Shown here piece by piece: positions 44,223-55,403 of a DNA stretch of 64,000 bases (positions are counted from its first letter, which is position 1; every line of letters starts with the position of its first letter). The DNA is from Maratus speciosus (Eukaryota > Arthropoda > Arachnida > Araneae > Salticidae). Below the pieces are notes generated by a model, which saw nothing but the letters and a program-made list of their open reading frames with translations, had not been told where the DNA came from and made no database searches. Made by a program: the position numbers and the translations under genes. The DNA lies in assembly GCA_963932465.1 (NCBI GenBank), contig OZ010786.1, positions 272,956,411 to 273,020,410 on the forward strand. The letters run 5' to 3'.

Positions 44223-45352
44223 GTTTTTGTTCCCCTACCACTGGGCTATCATGGGAATTAACAAAATAAAATAAGTAATCGACGTTTTATTCAAACCCTA
44301 AGAATGTATTTATATATATATTTCCATCATGTGCTACAAGTAATTGTGTTTTTATTGGAAGTTATTATATAAACACCTGAGAGGATTCAAAATATAAATA
44401 CAATGAAAATAAAAATATTAAAAGAAGTCCTTCAAATGCCATACTTAAAACAAAAATTCAATATGAAAATAAGATGAGACATAGCGCTAAATGTATAGCA
44501 GTATGTAATGCAGCGTTTAGAGAACCAGGAAATTAAATAAAATTACAGACCTATCTCGGTAATATTCAGATTAATTTTATCAGTGGAAAAAAGTTTGGCG
44601 GACTTTGCTCACATGGTGAAAAATGCTTGGAAATGACTCAAATACATGCAAAAAGATTTGATTTACGAGAAGCTTTTAGACAAATAATTGGCTAGCATAA
44701 AGTGTACTTCCTTAATAATTTTTTATATTAAATGAAGAGAGTTTTTCAATTTTGTTTTATTGTTTATGATTATATGATTGTGATTGGATTATGTTATCCT
44801 ACTACAGTTAATGCTGCGTTTTTATGTCACGGCTGATTTACCAATCAATACCAATGTTGGTTCGATCCTGAAACTGTCCTCGTTCTTTACTATTTATGTT
44901 GCATTTTTAAAAGTAAGTTGCTTGCTATTTTAAGAAGTTAAAACTAAAAAAAAAATTGTTTGTTACTTCAAATAAAGATATGTATTGTCTATTTAACTGA
45001 TTTAAAAACAGCAAAACTCTGAAACATGATCCAAGGAATATGGCTTAATATTTGGTTGATATATATTTGAAATGCATACCATATGCATTGCATAGTTAAA
45101 TAAAAATGTCTTGAAACTAAAGCTGAAGGTTTGATTATTTGAAGTATAAAAAAATAAAACTTTCTAACTACAAAATCATTAGAAATTTTAACTTTTATCA
45201 TTTCCACGTAAACAAACTTTTTCAATAGTTATATTTTAATCTTTGCAACTGAATATGATGAAGAAATGATACTGTTACATTAAAATCTGCACAGTATTTA
45301 TTCTGACACAGTTAGATAAAAAATGTACGATTAATCCTACCTGTTCAATATA
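44223..45352. other. A+T-rich stretch, nothing recognised
   Basis: No supported gene, repeat or structured element. Confidence 0.5.
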
Positions 45353-45356
45353 TTAA

Positions 45357-45585
45357 CACATTCACGCCGGCGCGGTGGGTCACACTCAACTGTCTCAGAG
45401 TTGTCATGTCTCCGGCTTTTTGCACACCACTGTTATTTTAGAGAAAATGTTGTTCCTTTAAATCGCCCAATTGTTCTAATTAAATAAAACAACATTTTCT
45501 GTATTAAAATACTGGTATCCAAAAAGCCGGAGACATGGCAGCTCTTAGACAGTCGAGTGTGACTGACCGCGCCGGCATGAACGTG
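45357..45585. mobile_element. 229-bp TTAA-flanked palindromic MITE (piggyBac-type)
   Basis: cacattcacgccggcgcggt and accgcgccggcatgaacgtg style ends are inverted, with TTAA on both sides (45353-45356, 45586-45589). The arms continue (catgtctccggctttttg / caaaaagccggagacatg; gagaaaatgttgtt / aacaacattttct). Confidence 0.85.
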
Positions 45586-45589
45586 TTAA

Positions 45590-47162
45590 GTTATTTTCAT
45601 TGCTTTACTTTCGTTTTTTTTTTTTTTCTTAATAAAAAAAAAATCAAATTTAAAACTCATAAATCAGGAATAAAAACAAACCCAAGATTTGCTTTTCGGA
45701 GCAAAATTATTCAGATGAATAGCAGCAATACATTTCTTTTCCAACTTTTCATCTTTTGAAAAGACAAAAGTAGGTATTTTAGGAAATTTTTTATAATTAC
45801 TTTTACAAAGGGCTAAACAATATTTGTGCACAATTTTAAAAACACAAGCTTATCCTCTTCAGACCCCAGAGTTTATTATTATATATTTTTTAACTTCAGT
45901 TATGAATTTATATTAACAAACCGATAACTAAGAAAGATTGAAAAACGAAAAAAATTAAAATGATTTTTTGTACATAAATTCGATGATACATGGGGACCCA
46001 ATAAGTACATTTTTTGACAGTTTGTTAGGATTTTTTATTTTACTTTTTTTTGCATTGCATTAAAAAAACAATGCAAAACGTGAAATAATTATACATTTAA
46101 TAATTTTTTATTTCTAATGGACTCTACAAATGGTATTTTAACGTACTGAAAAACTGTTTACGTTTTCGTTTTTGTAAATTTCGCGCATTTTTGTTGCAAG
46201 CCATTTTGATATAACAAGTATGTCACTAAAAAAGCACTAATAGAAAGAAATTGCTATTTTATTTAGTTCTGCTATCTGTAAGGCTCCATACACACCAATT
46301 TTCTTTTTAAGTAAAATTTCGCACAATGAATTTATAAAGCTAATGTTGTATAAAAACGCCATTGTATGTATACCTTTGAAAGTCAGTCGATCCATCATTA
46401 CGATTTCTAACCCATTATTATAGAATGGTGTTGCCTAAAGATTCATTAAAAAGGGAATTCACATATTTAGATGCATAACCAGCTCACTGAAATGTCATTG
46501 AAAAGTGTGTTAGACTGGGATAAGCGCTTATTTAACAACTACAAAATTTTAAACATCGATTTCTTTTCCAAACTGCTGACTGCACAATTTATAAACATCA
46601 ATTTAAAGCAATGTTCAAATATGTAAGTGACTGTATAAAGCAGAAATGTTATGAAAGCATCTAAAATTTAATCTCGTTAATAATCAGTATCTGTGTTGTC
46701 ACAATGTTTTGCTGTTGCATAACACATTTATAACAGGCTAAAAAGAACTTCCTCATTAAACACAATCCTATTTTCGTTAACAATGATACTATATCATGCA
46801 CTTTATGAAGCACATTAAATAAGTTTTGTTTACTTCATAAACATTGTCATCATACCGACTTTTTTCCAGCTACTGTTTTCAAATATAATTATTCTGGAAT
46901 GAATTATTTTACCCATAATACTTCTTTTCTCGACTAAAACAATATTTATTTTATCGCCGAAAAAAATAATGTCAATGCCAAAATGAATTGACGTAAATTT
47001 AAATTTCTTGCTGGTGCTTTTAACAGCTTAAACTTTATTTTTCTTTTTATAGAATATCTAAAATATGCGTATCTCGATTTTATAAGATATGTATTTAGTC
47101 TATAAATTTGAAATACATTTATTTTAGACATTTTAATATATCTCAACTTTGTAAAATATATA
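45590..47162. other. A+T-rich stretch including dispersed repeat D, copy 3
   Basis: 46600-46930 shares tatgaagcacattaaataag, ttttgtttacttcataaac and acaatgttttgctgttg with the repeats at 35.4 and 36.4 kb. The remainder is unremarkable. The glycine-rich minus frame at 46946-47359 is a reading of a C14 tract and its flank. Confidence 0.5.
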
Positions 47163-48030
47163 TCTGTATAAATAAAAATGTAAATGTTCGTTTGTTCAAA
47201 ATCGCTAATCTCCGACAGTTCTTCACCGATTGCTTTGAAATTCACGGTTTGAGTTGTATTCGAATACGGAAGTGTTGTTATATACTTATTACGTACCTCG
47301 CCCCCCCCCCCCCCACACCAGGGGCCGCTCTTTAATTTTTTTTTTCCAAAACCCATCATGTGCTATATCATTAGAAAGCCTTTGGGCTACTCTTTCATAT
47401 TATGCACCTCGCATCTCGCTCCTCTCACTTTCCCCACGTGAGGACGCATTTCTATATAAATAAAAATATAAATGTTCCTTTGTACAAAATCTTAAACCTC
47501 CGAAACTTCTTCACCGATTGCTTTGAAATTCACGGATTGCGTTGCATTTGAATACGCGCGTGTTTTTATATACCTATTACGAATCTCGATCCTCCCTCCT
47601 CAAATTTCCTCGCCATCACCACACAGTGCTTTTAAAATTCTTTCAGACACATGTCTTGTGACATATCATTAGAAAGCCCTTTTACTACTCTTTCATATTA
47701 TGCACCTACCATCCCACTCATCCCACTTTCTCCCCATGGGAGCACACTTTTATATATAAAAAAAGTGCAAATGTTCATTTGTACGAAATCTTAAACCTCC
47801 GAAAGTTCTTCACTGATTTCTTTGAAAATCACCGATTGCGTTGCACTTGCGCCTGTTTTTATATTACTATTGTAATCCTAGCATCCCCTTCCCCCCAATT
47901 TCATCCCCCGGGACACTTTTTTAATATTTTTCGACGCCCATTATGTGGTATATCATTAGAAAGCCCATTGACCACTCTTTCATATTATGCATCTCCCCTC
48001 ACTATGCCCTCCGGAGGGACAGATTACTGA
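47163..48030 (+). repeat. Tandem array, ~300-bp unit, 3 copies, at the Helitron 5' end
   Basis: tataaataaaaat-taaatgtt begins each copy (about 47166, 47453, 47750), followed by ttcttcaccgattgctttga, atatcattagaaagcc and tactctttcatattatgca. The Helitron start itself is the start of the first unit, so the array is made of repeated 5' termini. Confidence 0.85.
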
Positions 48031-48169
48031 AATATTTTTTTAGTATTTTTTATAATATTTGTTTTTTCTTTGTATTTTAAGTTCGTGTTTTTTCTTTTTA
48101 GCTCACAGACTATTAAAGCCTGAGAGCTAATGTGCCTGCAGGTTCTGAATGTACACAGGTACGTAAAGC

Positions 48170-49170
48170 GATAAATCTTGTTAGAAATATTCGATTTGCT
48201 TCAAATTTTGCAAATAGTTTCATTCTGATAAGGCTGTTCCCTGATTAGTTTTGGAAGTTCATTGATTAATTATAAAAGGGGAGCGGGGACTAATCCTCCC
48301 TTAATTTAAATAAATTGTTTTTTCATGCAGAATTTTACCATTCACTTCAAATTTTGTAAATACGTTCAGTCTGATAAAATGCTTCCCTGATTAGTTTTAG
48401 TGTTTTATTGGTTATGCAAAGGGGAGCGGGTAAATAACCCCCACCCCCTTAATTTAGATAACTTGGTTTTTCATGTAGAATTATCCGATTTGCTTCAAAT
48501 TTTGCAAATAGTTTCATTCTGATAAGGCTCTTACCTGATTAGTTTTGGGAGTTCATTGGTTAATTATAAAAGGGGAGCGGGGACTAATCCTCCCTTAATT
48601 TAGATAAATGGTTTTTTCATGCAGAATTTTCCAATTTACTTCAAATTTTGTAAATACGTTCAGTCTGATAAGGCGCTTTACTGATTAGTTTTGGGAGTTC
48701 ATTGGTTAAGGATAAAAGGGGCAACGGGGGCTAATTTCCCCTTAATTTAGATAAATGGGTTTTTCATGCAGAATTATCTGATTTGCTTCAAATTTTGTAA
48801 ATAGGTTCATTCAGATAAAATGCCTCCCTGATTAGTTTTGGTGTTTTATTAGTTATGCAAAGGGGAATGGGGAAGTAATCCCACCCCCTTAATTTAGATA
48901 ACTTGGTTTTTCATGTAGAATTATTCGATGTGTTTTTGTGAATAGGTTCTATCTGATAAGTCGCTTCCCTGATTTCTTTTGTGGGTTCATTGATTAAGTA
49001 TAAAGGGTCACTCGGGGGCTAACCACTCCTTAATTTAGATAAATGTGTTTTTCATGCAGATTTATCCGATTTGCTTCAAATTTGGTATACCGGTTTATTC
49101 TGATACGGGGTTTCCCTGATTAGACTTGAGGTTCATTGATTAAGTATAAAGGGGGGAAATGGGGGTAATC
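48170..49170 (+). repeat. Tandem array, ~146-bp unit, 7 copies, inside the Helitron
   Basis: ccctgattagttttggg-gtt recurs at about 48239, 48390, 48535, 48682, 48826, 48972 and 49110. Each unit also has cttaatttagataa, tttttcatgcagaatt and ttgcttcaaattttg. Alternate units look more alike (gggagcggggactaatcc versus gggagcgggtaaataacc), hinting at a dimeric higher-order unit. Confidence 0.85.
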
Positions 49171-49335
49171 CCCTTATTTTATTTATCAATGGGCATTATT
49201 TTTTGAAATAAGAGTATAATATACGATTAGTGTGAATAGCCTGTGAGCTCAATGCCATAAGTTAAAATCGGCACATATCTTTTTAATTCACTAGATATGC
49301 CATGGATGCCATCGCACATACTGCAATTGACGGTC

Positions 49336-49737
49336 GGCCTGCCAATTATGGTGTTACGAATATTCACAAGCTAAATCTTTGCAACGGCACGGGTCTTGCA
49401 GTAAAAAAAAATAATGAGCAACTTCGTAGAAGCAACAATCTCGACACGACCTTTCAAAGGTGAAGATGTCCTCATTTCTCGCATTCCTTTTATTCCAGTG
49501 GATGCGCAATTTCAATTTAAGAGATTGCAATTATCTATTTGACTGCCGTTTGTAATCTCCATCAACAAAGCTTAGGCTAAATCAGCTTTACAATTATGCG
49601 ATTTAGATCTAGACATGAATTGCTTCTCGCACGGGCAATTATATGTTTCGTGTTCTAGAATCGGCAAATCAGACAATCTCTACATCTGCACAGACAGTGT
49701 AAGAACAAAAGATATTGTATACCCACAAGTATTGTGA
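49336..49737 (+). pseudogene. Helitron helicase, C-terminal fragment
   Basis: The Helitron Rep-Hel protein unwinds and nicks DNA; its helicase belongs to the Pif1-like SF1B group. The reading GLPIMVLR, then after a shift LNLCNGTGLAV, then after another shift VEATISTRPFKGEDVLISRI and PVDAQFQFKRLQLSI matches the late helicase motifs. A stop, FVISINKA, another stop, then CFSHGQLYVSCSRIGKSDN and TKDIVYPQVL end at the tga 49735-49737. The INKAQGQS and HGQLYVACSR motifs are the usual forms. Two frameshifts and two internal stops make it a pseudogene. All upstream domains are lost, replaced by tandem repeats. Confidence 0.92.
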
Positions 49738-49828
49738 ATTAAACATATTAGAATCATGCACTTTCTCTTTTCTTTCTTTTTCATTTAGCCAGACTGAGCC
49801 ACAGCAACACGTGGCCGGGTACAGCTAG

Positions 49829-50337
49829 TTTAATTATAGATTAAAAAAAAAAAAAAATAGCAATTTAACAAATTTCAACGACCATTTGGAAAATGATTTT
49901 TTCAAAGACTAAATTTTAAGACATAAAAAATTGCACGGAGTTGATCCTACATTATGTACGCCACGGATTAAACGATTAAACAAAAACATAATTTGAAGAA
50001 CAAATTAAAAACACAAAATTTATTTCCCACATTGTTTAAGCCTGAGAAGGGACAGATATTAAGTTATCTCATTCAATTAGTTCTATATTTAATGTTAAAT
50101 TTTTTTAACAAATTAGTTAAGCCAATTGAAGATTAAAAAATAAAAATAAAATTCATACAATATGATACTTAAAACATCCTAAAAACTTAGATTCCGTTCA
50201 AATGAAATCGAAATAAATCTTAGACTTCTTCCATTTTTAATTGAAAATATTTGTATTGCAGATTTAGTATTATGTTTATGAAAATTGTGCATAAAATGAT
50301 AAGATGCATGCAAAATACAAAACTTTAAAAAAAGTCT
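49829..50337. other. A+T-rich stretch, nothing recognised
   Basis: Low complexity; no repeat boundaries seen. Confidence 0.5.
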
Positions 50338-51125
50338 AAGCTAAGTCTATAGGCGTTTAATGCATTCGTATATTTAAAATATGTCCACGGGAAATTAATA
50401 TTTTTAACTCCTTTTTTTCCGTGTACTTTTCTTAAAGGATTTTTCTTTTTTCCTTATTTTTCAAAATATTTCTAAAATATACACTTAATTTTATATGAAA
50501 TTTAAAATCTTGCTCGCAGTTCGTTAGATTTTAACGCATAAAACATTAAATTAAGCATAGATTTCAGAAATATTTTGAGAACTAAGAAAAAAAGAGACAT
50601 CTTTTAAGAAGAGTACATTAAAGGAGTTAAAAATATTAATTTCCCTAGGAGATATTTTAAATATACGAATGCATTCCATAAGGCTGCTAGTCACTCAGCT
50701 TCCGAATTCTCCCTGCTAATGCTAAGTCTATAGGCGTTTAATGCATTCATATATTTAAAATATGTCCACTGGAAATTAATATTTTTTAGTTCTGTTTCTG
50801 CATACAAAGGTTAAAGGAAGTCTTAAAGTATGTCTCTGTTTTTCTTAGTTCTCAAAATATTTCTAAAGTATATGATTAATTTGATATGAAGTGTTAAAAT
50901 CTTACTCACAGTTCGTCCTCATTTAACACATAAAATATTAAATTAAGCATAGATTTAAAAAATATTTTGAAAACTAATAAAAAAATAAACATACTTTAAG
51001 AAGAGTACAAAGAAAAAAGTGATTAAAAACATTATTTCCTGAGGAGATATTCTAAATATACGAGTGCATCAAACGCCCATATACTTATCAATAGTGAGGC
51101 AATTCCGAAGCTGAGTGACTAGCAG
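50338..51125. mobile_element. Palindromic element C: tandem dimer sharing a terminal repeat
   Basis: The complete copy is 50694-51125, with TIR ctgctagtcactcagcttcc... and its inverse ending at 51125. Arms mirror each other (aatgcattcatatatttaaa / atattctaaatatacgagtg; aaaatatttctaaagtata / atagatttaaaaaatattttg). A second copy (50338-50729) lies directly to its left and shares the 50694-50729 terminal repeat; its own left end is truncated. No ORF. A diverged relative is at 7444-7776. Confidence 0.75.
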
Positions 51126-52412
51126 TCTTAACATCTCGTTGTTAGCTTTCCAGTTTTGATTCATTAGACTCTGAAAACATTCTTTTTACCATAAGCCTAT
51201 TTTATTTTCTTTTTAGGGGACGCTTCGAATGTATTTCGCTCTTTTGAGGACCCAATTATCTTGTTTGATGCTTATGCCAAACGAATTTCCAGAGCAGCGT
51301 TTGATTGGACTGCCATCGCATTTTACCTTTGTGTGACTACACCCTAGCTATAAGACAAGGTGCACAAGTTCAACAGTCCACTTTACTATCTACTTTTTTT
51401 TCCTGTTTCAGGGGTCATGCGCTTAAGGAATTTTTGTTTTCAGGACAAATATCACTATTTGTTTATAGAAAAATAAAACTAGGTTAAACGCGCGAAATTT
51501 CGCCTTATATAAGAAGAAATTTTCCATAAGAAAATACTGGTACCGAATGATTTCCTGGTCCTAAAATTTCAGGACAAGTACGACCTCTGCTGTTTAAACC
51601 ACCTTTTGGAAAGACTTCCATATACTCTTCTGGTTGGCGCAATTGGCGAAGGGATCCAATATGACGCCAAAAGACCGTTTTAGTATCATACCAAGGTTAT
51701 TGCTATACACATATGAAACATATAAAAATGCCCCAAAAGTATATTTTACATAATATTACATCTACGGTAAAATATCATTGAAAAAACCTGGAAAATTATA
51801 AATTAAAGAAAATAATTATAGAAAAATATGTATTCAAAATTATAAATTAACCATTAGTATCATTCATGTAATTAAAAAAGCGACCAGGTTTAAGATTGCA
51901 ACAACCACATCGAAACATTTATCGCTAAAAATAGCTGACCAAAAATACCAGAACAGGATACGGAACTCTTCCCCACCTTTATAACATCAGCGAAATCTTT
52001 TGACATTCTGATTTGCAGGAAATTTAATTAATTATTGTCAAGGAATTTAATGGATTATATAATTGTTTTATGAAGCTTCTTTCTACGGAAATTTAATATT
52101 TAAATTATGCTTTTCCAAAACCTTCTCGAACCGAATATCTACACAATTAGAAACCTATCTACGATCGCTTATGATGTTAAGCTTTGAAATTACCACTAGG
52201 ATCTCTGTGGATAGACATCTTTACTTGCTGTGTCCTTAGCATGCTTATGTCTCTTTTAACATCTTATTTAACATAGCTCATTCTGGCTTAATCCTTCTTT
52301 ATAGCGAATACTGGCATTTCTACTTAAGCTGAGTTGGGTAAGATACTGGAGTTTCCTTTTCTACAAATCGTGAAACGGTAATTAAATTTTACCTATACGT
52401 GGCATTTATATA
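51126..52412. other. A+T-rich stretch, nothing recognised
   Basis: Frame of 60 aa at 51305-51487 has no recognisable motif; no repeats stand out. Confidence 0.5.
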
Positions 52413-52414
52413 TA

Positions 52415-53384
52415 GGGGAGACCGGGGCTAGTAGGCGCAGTTTTTAGTTATTAATTTTTATTAAGTTTTTGTTTAAGTTTTTTAACAAACTTTAATTACA
52501 CTTTTAAAGAACAGGCATTTGGCTATAAATACCCCGGAGTTTTGAGTTTGTAGCTTTTGTAGTTTAAGTTTAGCGGAAGCCTAAAGTAAAAGGGAAATTG
52601 TGCGCCAACCTACCCCGTAACGTGGCAAGTTACCTATAGCTATGTGATAAGTTGGCACACGCTTTATAAAAATTTGAATAAAACTCAAATAAGACACGAA
52701 GTTAAGAGAAATCAATTTCATTATTATCAGTAAGTTTAAACAAAGGCGTTATCGCCGTACAATGTAAATTCTAAATTATACAGACATAAAAATAATGAAT
52801 AAAACATTAACACTAATTAACTTCTATCCTACTCGATATTATTATCAGAGTTACAGTTGTCACAAAAAAAAAATTAAACTGTCTCCGTTTGGCAAGTCTC
52901 ATGTGCCCAAAATCTTGCATTGCAACCACTTTTCTCGGTGTTTGCTGTTTTTCGAGCTACCAGCACACACCAGACTCCGAGATAACTTGCCCCGTGTTCA
53001 ATGCGCCTACTAGCCCAACAATACATTTCTTCAAAAAAGGGACACGTAACCTTCTAAACATAAATAATCCAAGTAAATGACAAATGGGGTAGGTACAGTT
53101 AATCATACACTAAGAAAAACTGCACAAGTTAAATCGCAATTATTAAGATAAGTATTAGAAATTATAAAAAGAATGAAGCAACAAAAAATTACTTATGAGT
53201 ACGAAGAACAGAAAAATCGTAATAAATGTCCACTGCACGTAGGTAACACTGCAAAACTACAATGAGGATTGTAAAAATCAAGAAGAAAGGTACTCTGTGA
53301 CTTGTTGCGCAATCTATCCACAAACAGGCGATTTATGAGGAATGCGTCTACTTACTCCTGTAGCTAACTAGCCCCGGTCTCCCC
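52415..53384 (-). mobile_element. Tigger/pogo-like transposon, deletion derivative, 970 bp
   Basis: GGGGAGACCGGGGCTAGT at the left and its inverse ACTAGCCCCGGTCTCCCC at the right are the TIRs, TA-flanked (52413-52414, 53385-53386). On the minus strand about 52960-52835 there is a decayed zinc-finger tail: EKWLQCK, a shift, FWAHETCQTETV, FFFCDNCNSDNN. Cysteine/histidine spacing matches the C-terminal finger of Tigger-like DDE transposases. The catalytic core has been deleted. The plus frames at 52795-53080 are antisense shadows. Confidence 0.75.
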
Positions 53385-53386
53385 TA

Positions 53387-54640
53387 CTGTAACAAGTTAG
53401 TATTATCAGCAAAAATACCATTGCTATAAAAAAAAAATCTTCTTTTAAATCACATGCCATAAGTTATATAATTAAAAAATTCTGAAAGATATGAAAGAAT
53501 TTCAGTTTCCAGAAAATTGATAATTTGAATGTTCCGATTTAAAATTAAAATTGATATTTATTATGAAATTATATTTTTCCTTTTCCGAAAATTTTTCAAT
53601 CTAAAACTTCAAAATGTATTTTTTACTAATATATATAGCTTCCAGTTGAAATTCTTTTTATTAAAGAGTTATGTAAAACACTTTTAATATCTATACTGTT
53701 TGTGTAAATTTTGCTTTATATTTGTAGCATCAATCGATTTCTAAGATTATTATAGAAATATAAACTCATATTTAATAAACATTAAATGCATATATGCATT
53801 AATGCTCAGTTTGTTCTTTAGAGCTTCATTCTTCATTCTTCATTCTTCTACTGATATTAATATTTGTTTAAAAATTTAAACATTTTAAAAGTTTTAAATT
53901 TGTTTCATTTTTGAAACGAAAAATAAAAGGTTTATCTCTTTAAAAATAGAGACAGACACAGTAAAAGCATTTAATTGTGATATTTTAACGCTAATTAACT
54001 GACAGTCAGTTTTTGTTTTAAAAATATTAGACAAGTAAAAAAGAAAACTTATTAACTCATTAGAATCTACCGTTGACAGAATAAATATATAAACGAAATA
54101 TTGAAATCAGAAAGAACGTGAAATGGCTGCCTTACGTTAAAATTTTAAGTATTAAAAAAATGTATGTTTTTGTTTTGTTTTAATTTTCTTATTTACGAAG
54201 TGCCAGATAAATTGGTATTTTTGTGTAAACTATTAAGACGAAAACAGAAAGACATTTCTGGCATTTGAACTGCACATGCACACATAACAGAGTATATATG
54301 TATAATATATTCAATTTAAAATTGTGGCAATTCACAGAAAAAAAAGCACGATATTGCTTTACGTCGGTCTAGGCATTTATATAATTTTTTCAAGCTTATA
54401 GTAAGGGCGATCGGGTTCGGGTGTTACGATGTTTAATTCAGAATTTATTGAGGCAGCTCGGTGAAACTTAAACAATTTCGAAAACCTGCAATTAATTTAA
54501 AACACAAGTAGTTTGTTATATAAGGTAAACACATTTTGCTAAACAAATGTTTTTATTGATTGAACGTGCTGTAACAATTTGCCTCTTCTTGGATTTGGTT
54601 GTTATGTCCTTGGTGTAAGTTGTTACATATACATATAGGT
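53387..54640. other. A+T-rich stretch
   Basis: A triple catt-ctt motif at about 53826-53850 (microsatellite). Nothing else is recognised. Confidence 0.5.
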
Positions 54641-54649
54641 AACTATAGC

Positions 54650-55403
54650 CTTAAAAGTCATCGTCAGAGTTACAATGAATACAAACATAATAAGCATCTG
54701 TGTTGGTGCATTCTTCAGGAGCGCAATTCATACATTTGGAGCATTATATCCAATTTTCTCTTGGCATAGAGTTTGAATATGTTTCACTACAAACAAAATA
54801 GAAGAATTCTTCTTTTTTTTTAAACTGTACGCGACGGTATTGGACGTCTTTGTTTTCTAGAAAATTCAAGTTTGTTAAAATGGAGTCTGATTTTCGAACC
54901 AAAACTTTTTAAGACTTGCCTGGCTTTCTTTGCAGTTTTTATTTCTTCTAAAGTTGCCAACATATTTCTGATGATCGTCTTGGTTGGTGAAGCTCTATCC
55001 CTACGTTTTCATGCCCCTATTTAAACTTTTACATGGCGAAGCTTTTGGGTACGGACGGATATCAGACAGACTTCAAATTGTTGGTTTCTTAAATGTTCAG
55101 ACAAAAACAGACTCAGCTCTTTCTTGTGATTTTGATGAAGAGCAACACTGGTCATCCATTGCAATAATGAATGTTGCAGGTGAAGAACAAATTGTGACTG
55201 AGGTAGGCGCAGTAATTTCAAGCACAGTTGATTCTGCAGATATTTGTAGCTTACCAATCTCCCTAGAAAAACTACAGATGCTTCCGGGGTGCGATATTAC
55301 AATCCCACTAAACTTGAAGGACTTTGCGTGTTTGAGCTCGCAGCTTTTGGCATTTTTGTTGGTGGAGCGAAACCAGTTCTTAGGGAGGAGAAATGCATCG
55401 TAG
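54650..55403 (-). pseudogene. Tigger/pogo-like DDE transposase, C-terminal remnant
   Basis: Minus-strand reading, 3' of the lost catalytic domain. About 55085-55040 gives LSDIRPYPKASPCKSLNRG; then after a shift KRRDRASPTKTIIRN and TAKKARQVLK, the basic segment typical of these proteins (DIRPYPKA...RGRKR). Next comes YFVCSETYSNSMPRENWI, then C-x2-C, then APEECTNTDAYYVCIHC and NSDDDF with a stop at about 54655. That is a zinc finger with a WAH-type centre changed to CAP. Several stops and shifts. The plus-strand 139-aa frame at 54984-55403 lies antisense to it. TIRs were not found. Confidence 0.75.

Larger units (their letters stand above)
47163..49828 (+). mobile_element. Helitron, partly degraded, with two internal tandem arrays and a helicase remnant
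   Basis: Helitrons are rolling-circle transposons encoding a Rep-helicase. The 5' end is A|TCTGTATAAATAAAAATG at 47163. The 3' end has hairpin CCACAGCAACACGTGG (49799-49814), then ccgggtacag, then CTAG|T (49825-49829). That terminal sequence is very close to well-known arthropod Helitron ends. Between them lie a ~300-bp x3 array, a ~146-bp x7 array and the last part of a helicase gene in the same orientation. The Rep domain is absent, so the element depends on others. Confidence 0.85.

Noticed and set aside
46946..47359. 137-aa minus-strand ORF with a Gly-rich start
   Set aside because: The Gly stretch is a reading of a C-run; the rest enters the Helitron 5' array. No domain.
54984..55403. 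139-aa plus-strand ORF, the longest frame with mixed composition in the window after the hairpin frames
   Set aside because: It is antisense to a recognisable Tigger-like transposase tail (IRPYPKA, KRRDRASPTKTIIRN) on the minus strand, so it is a shadow.
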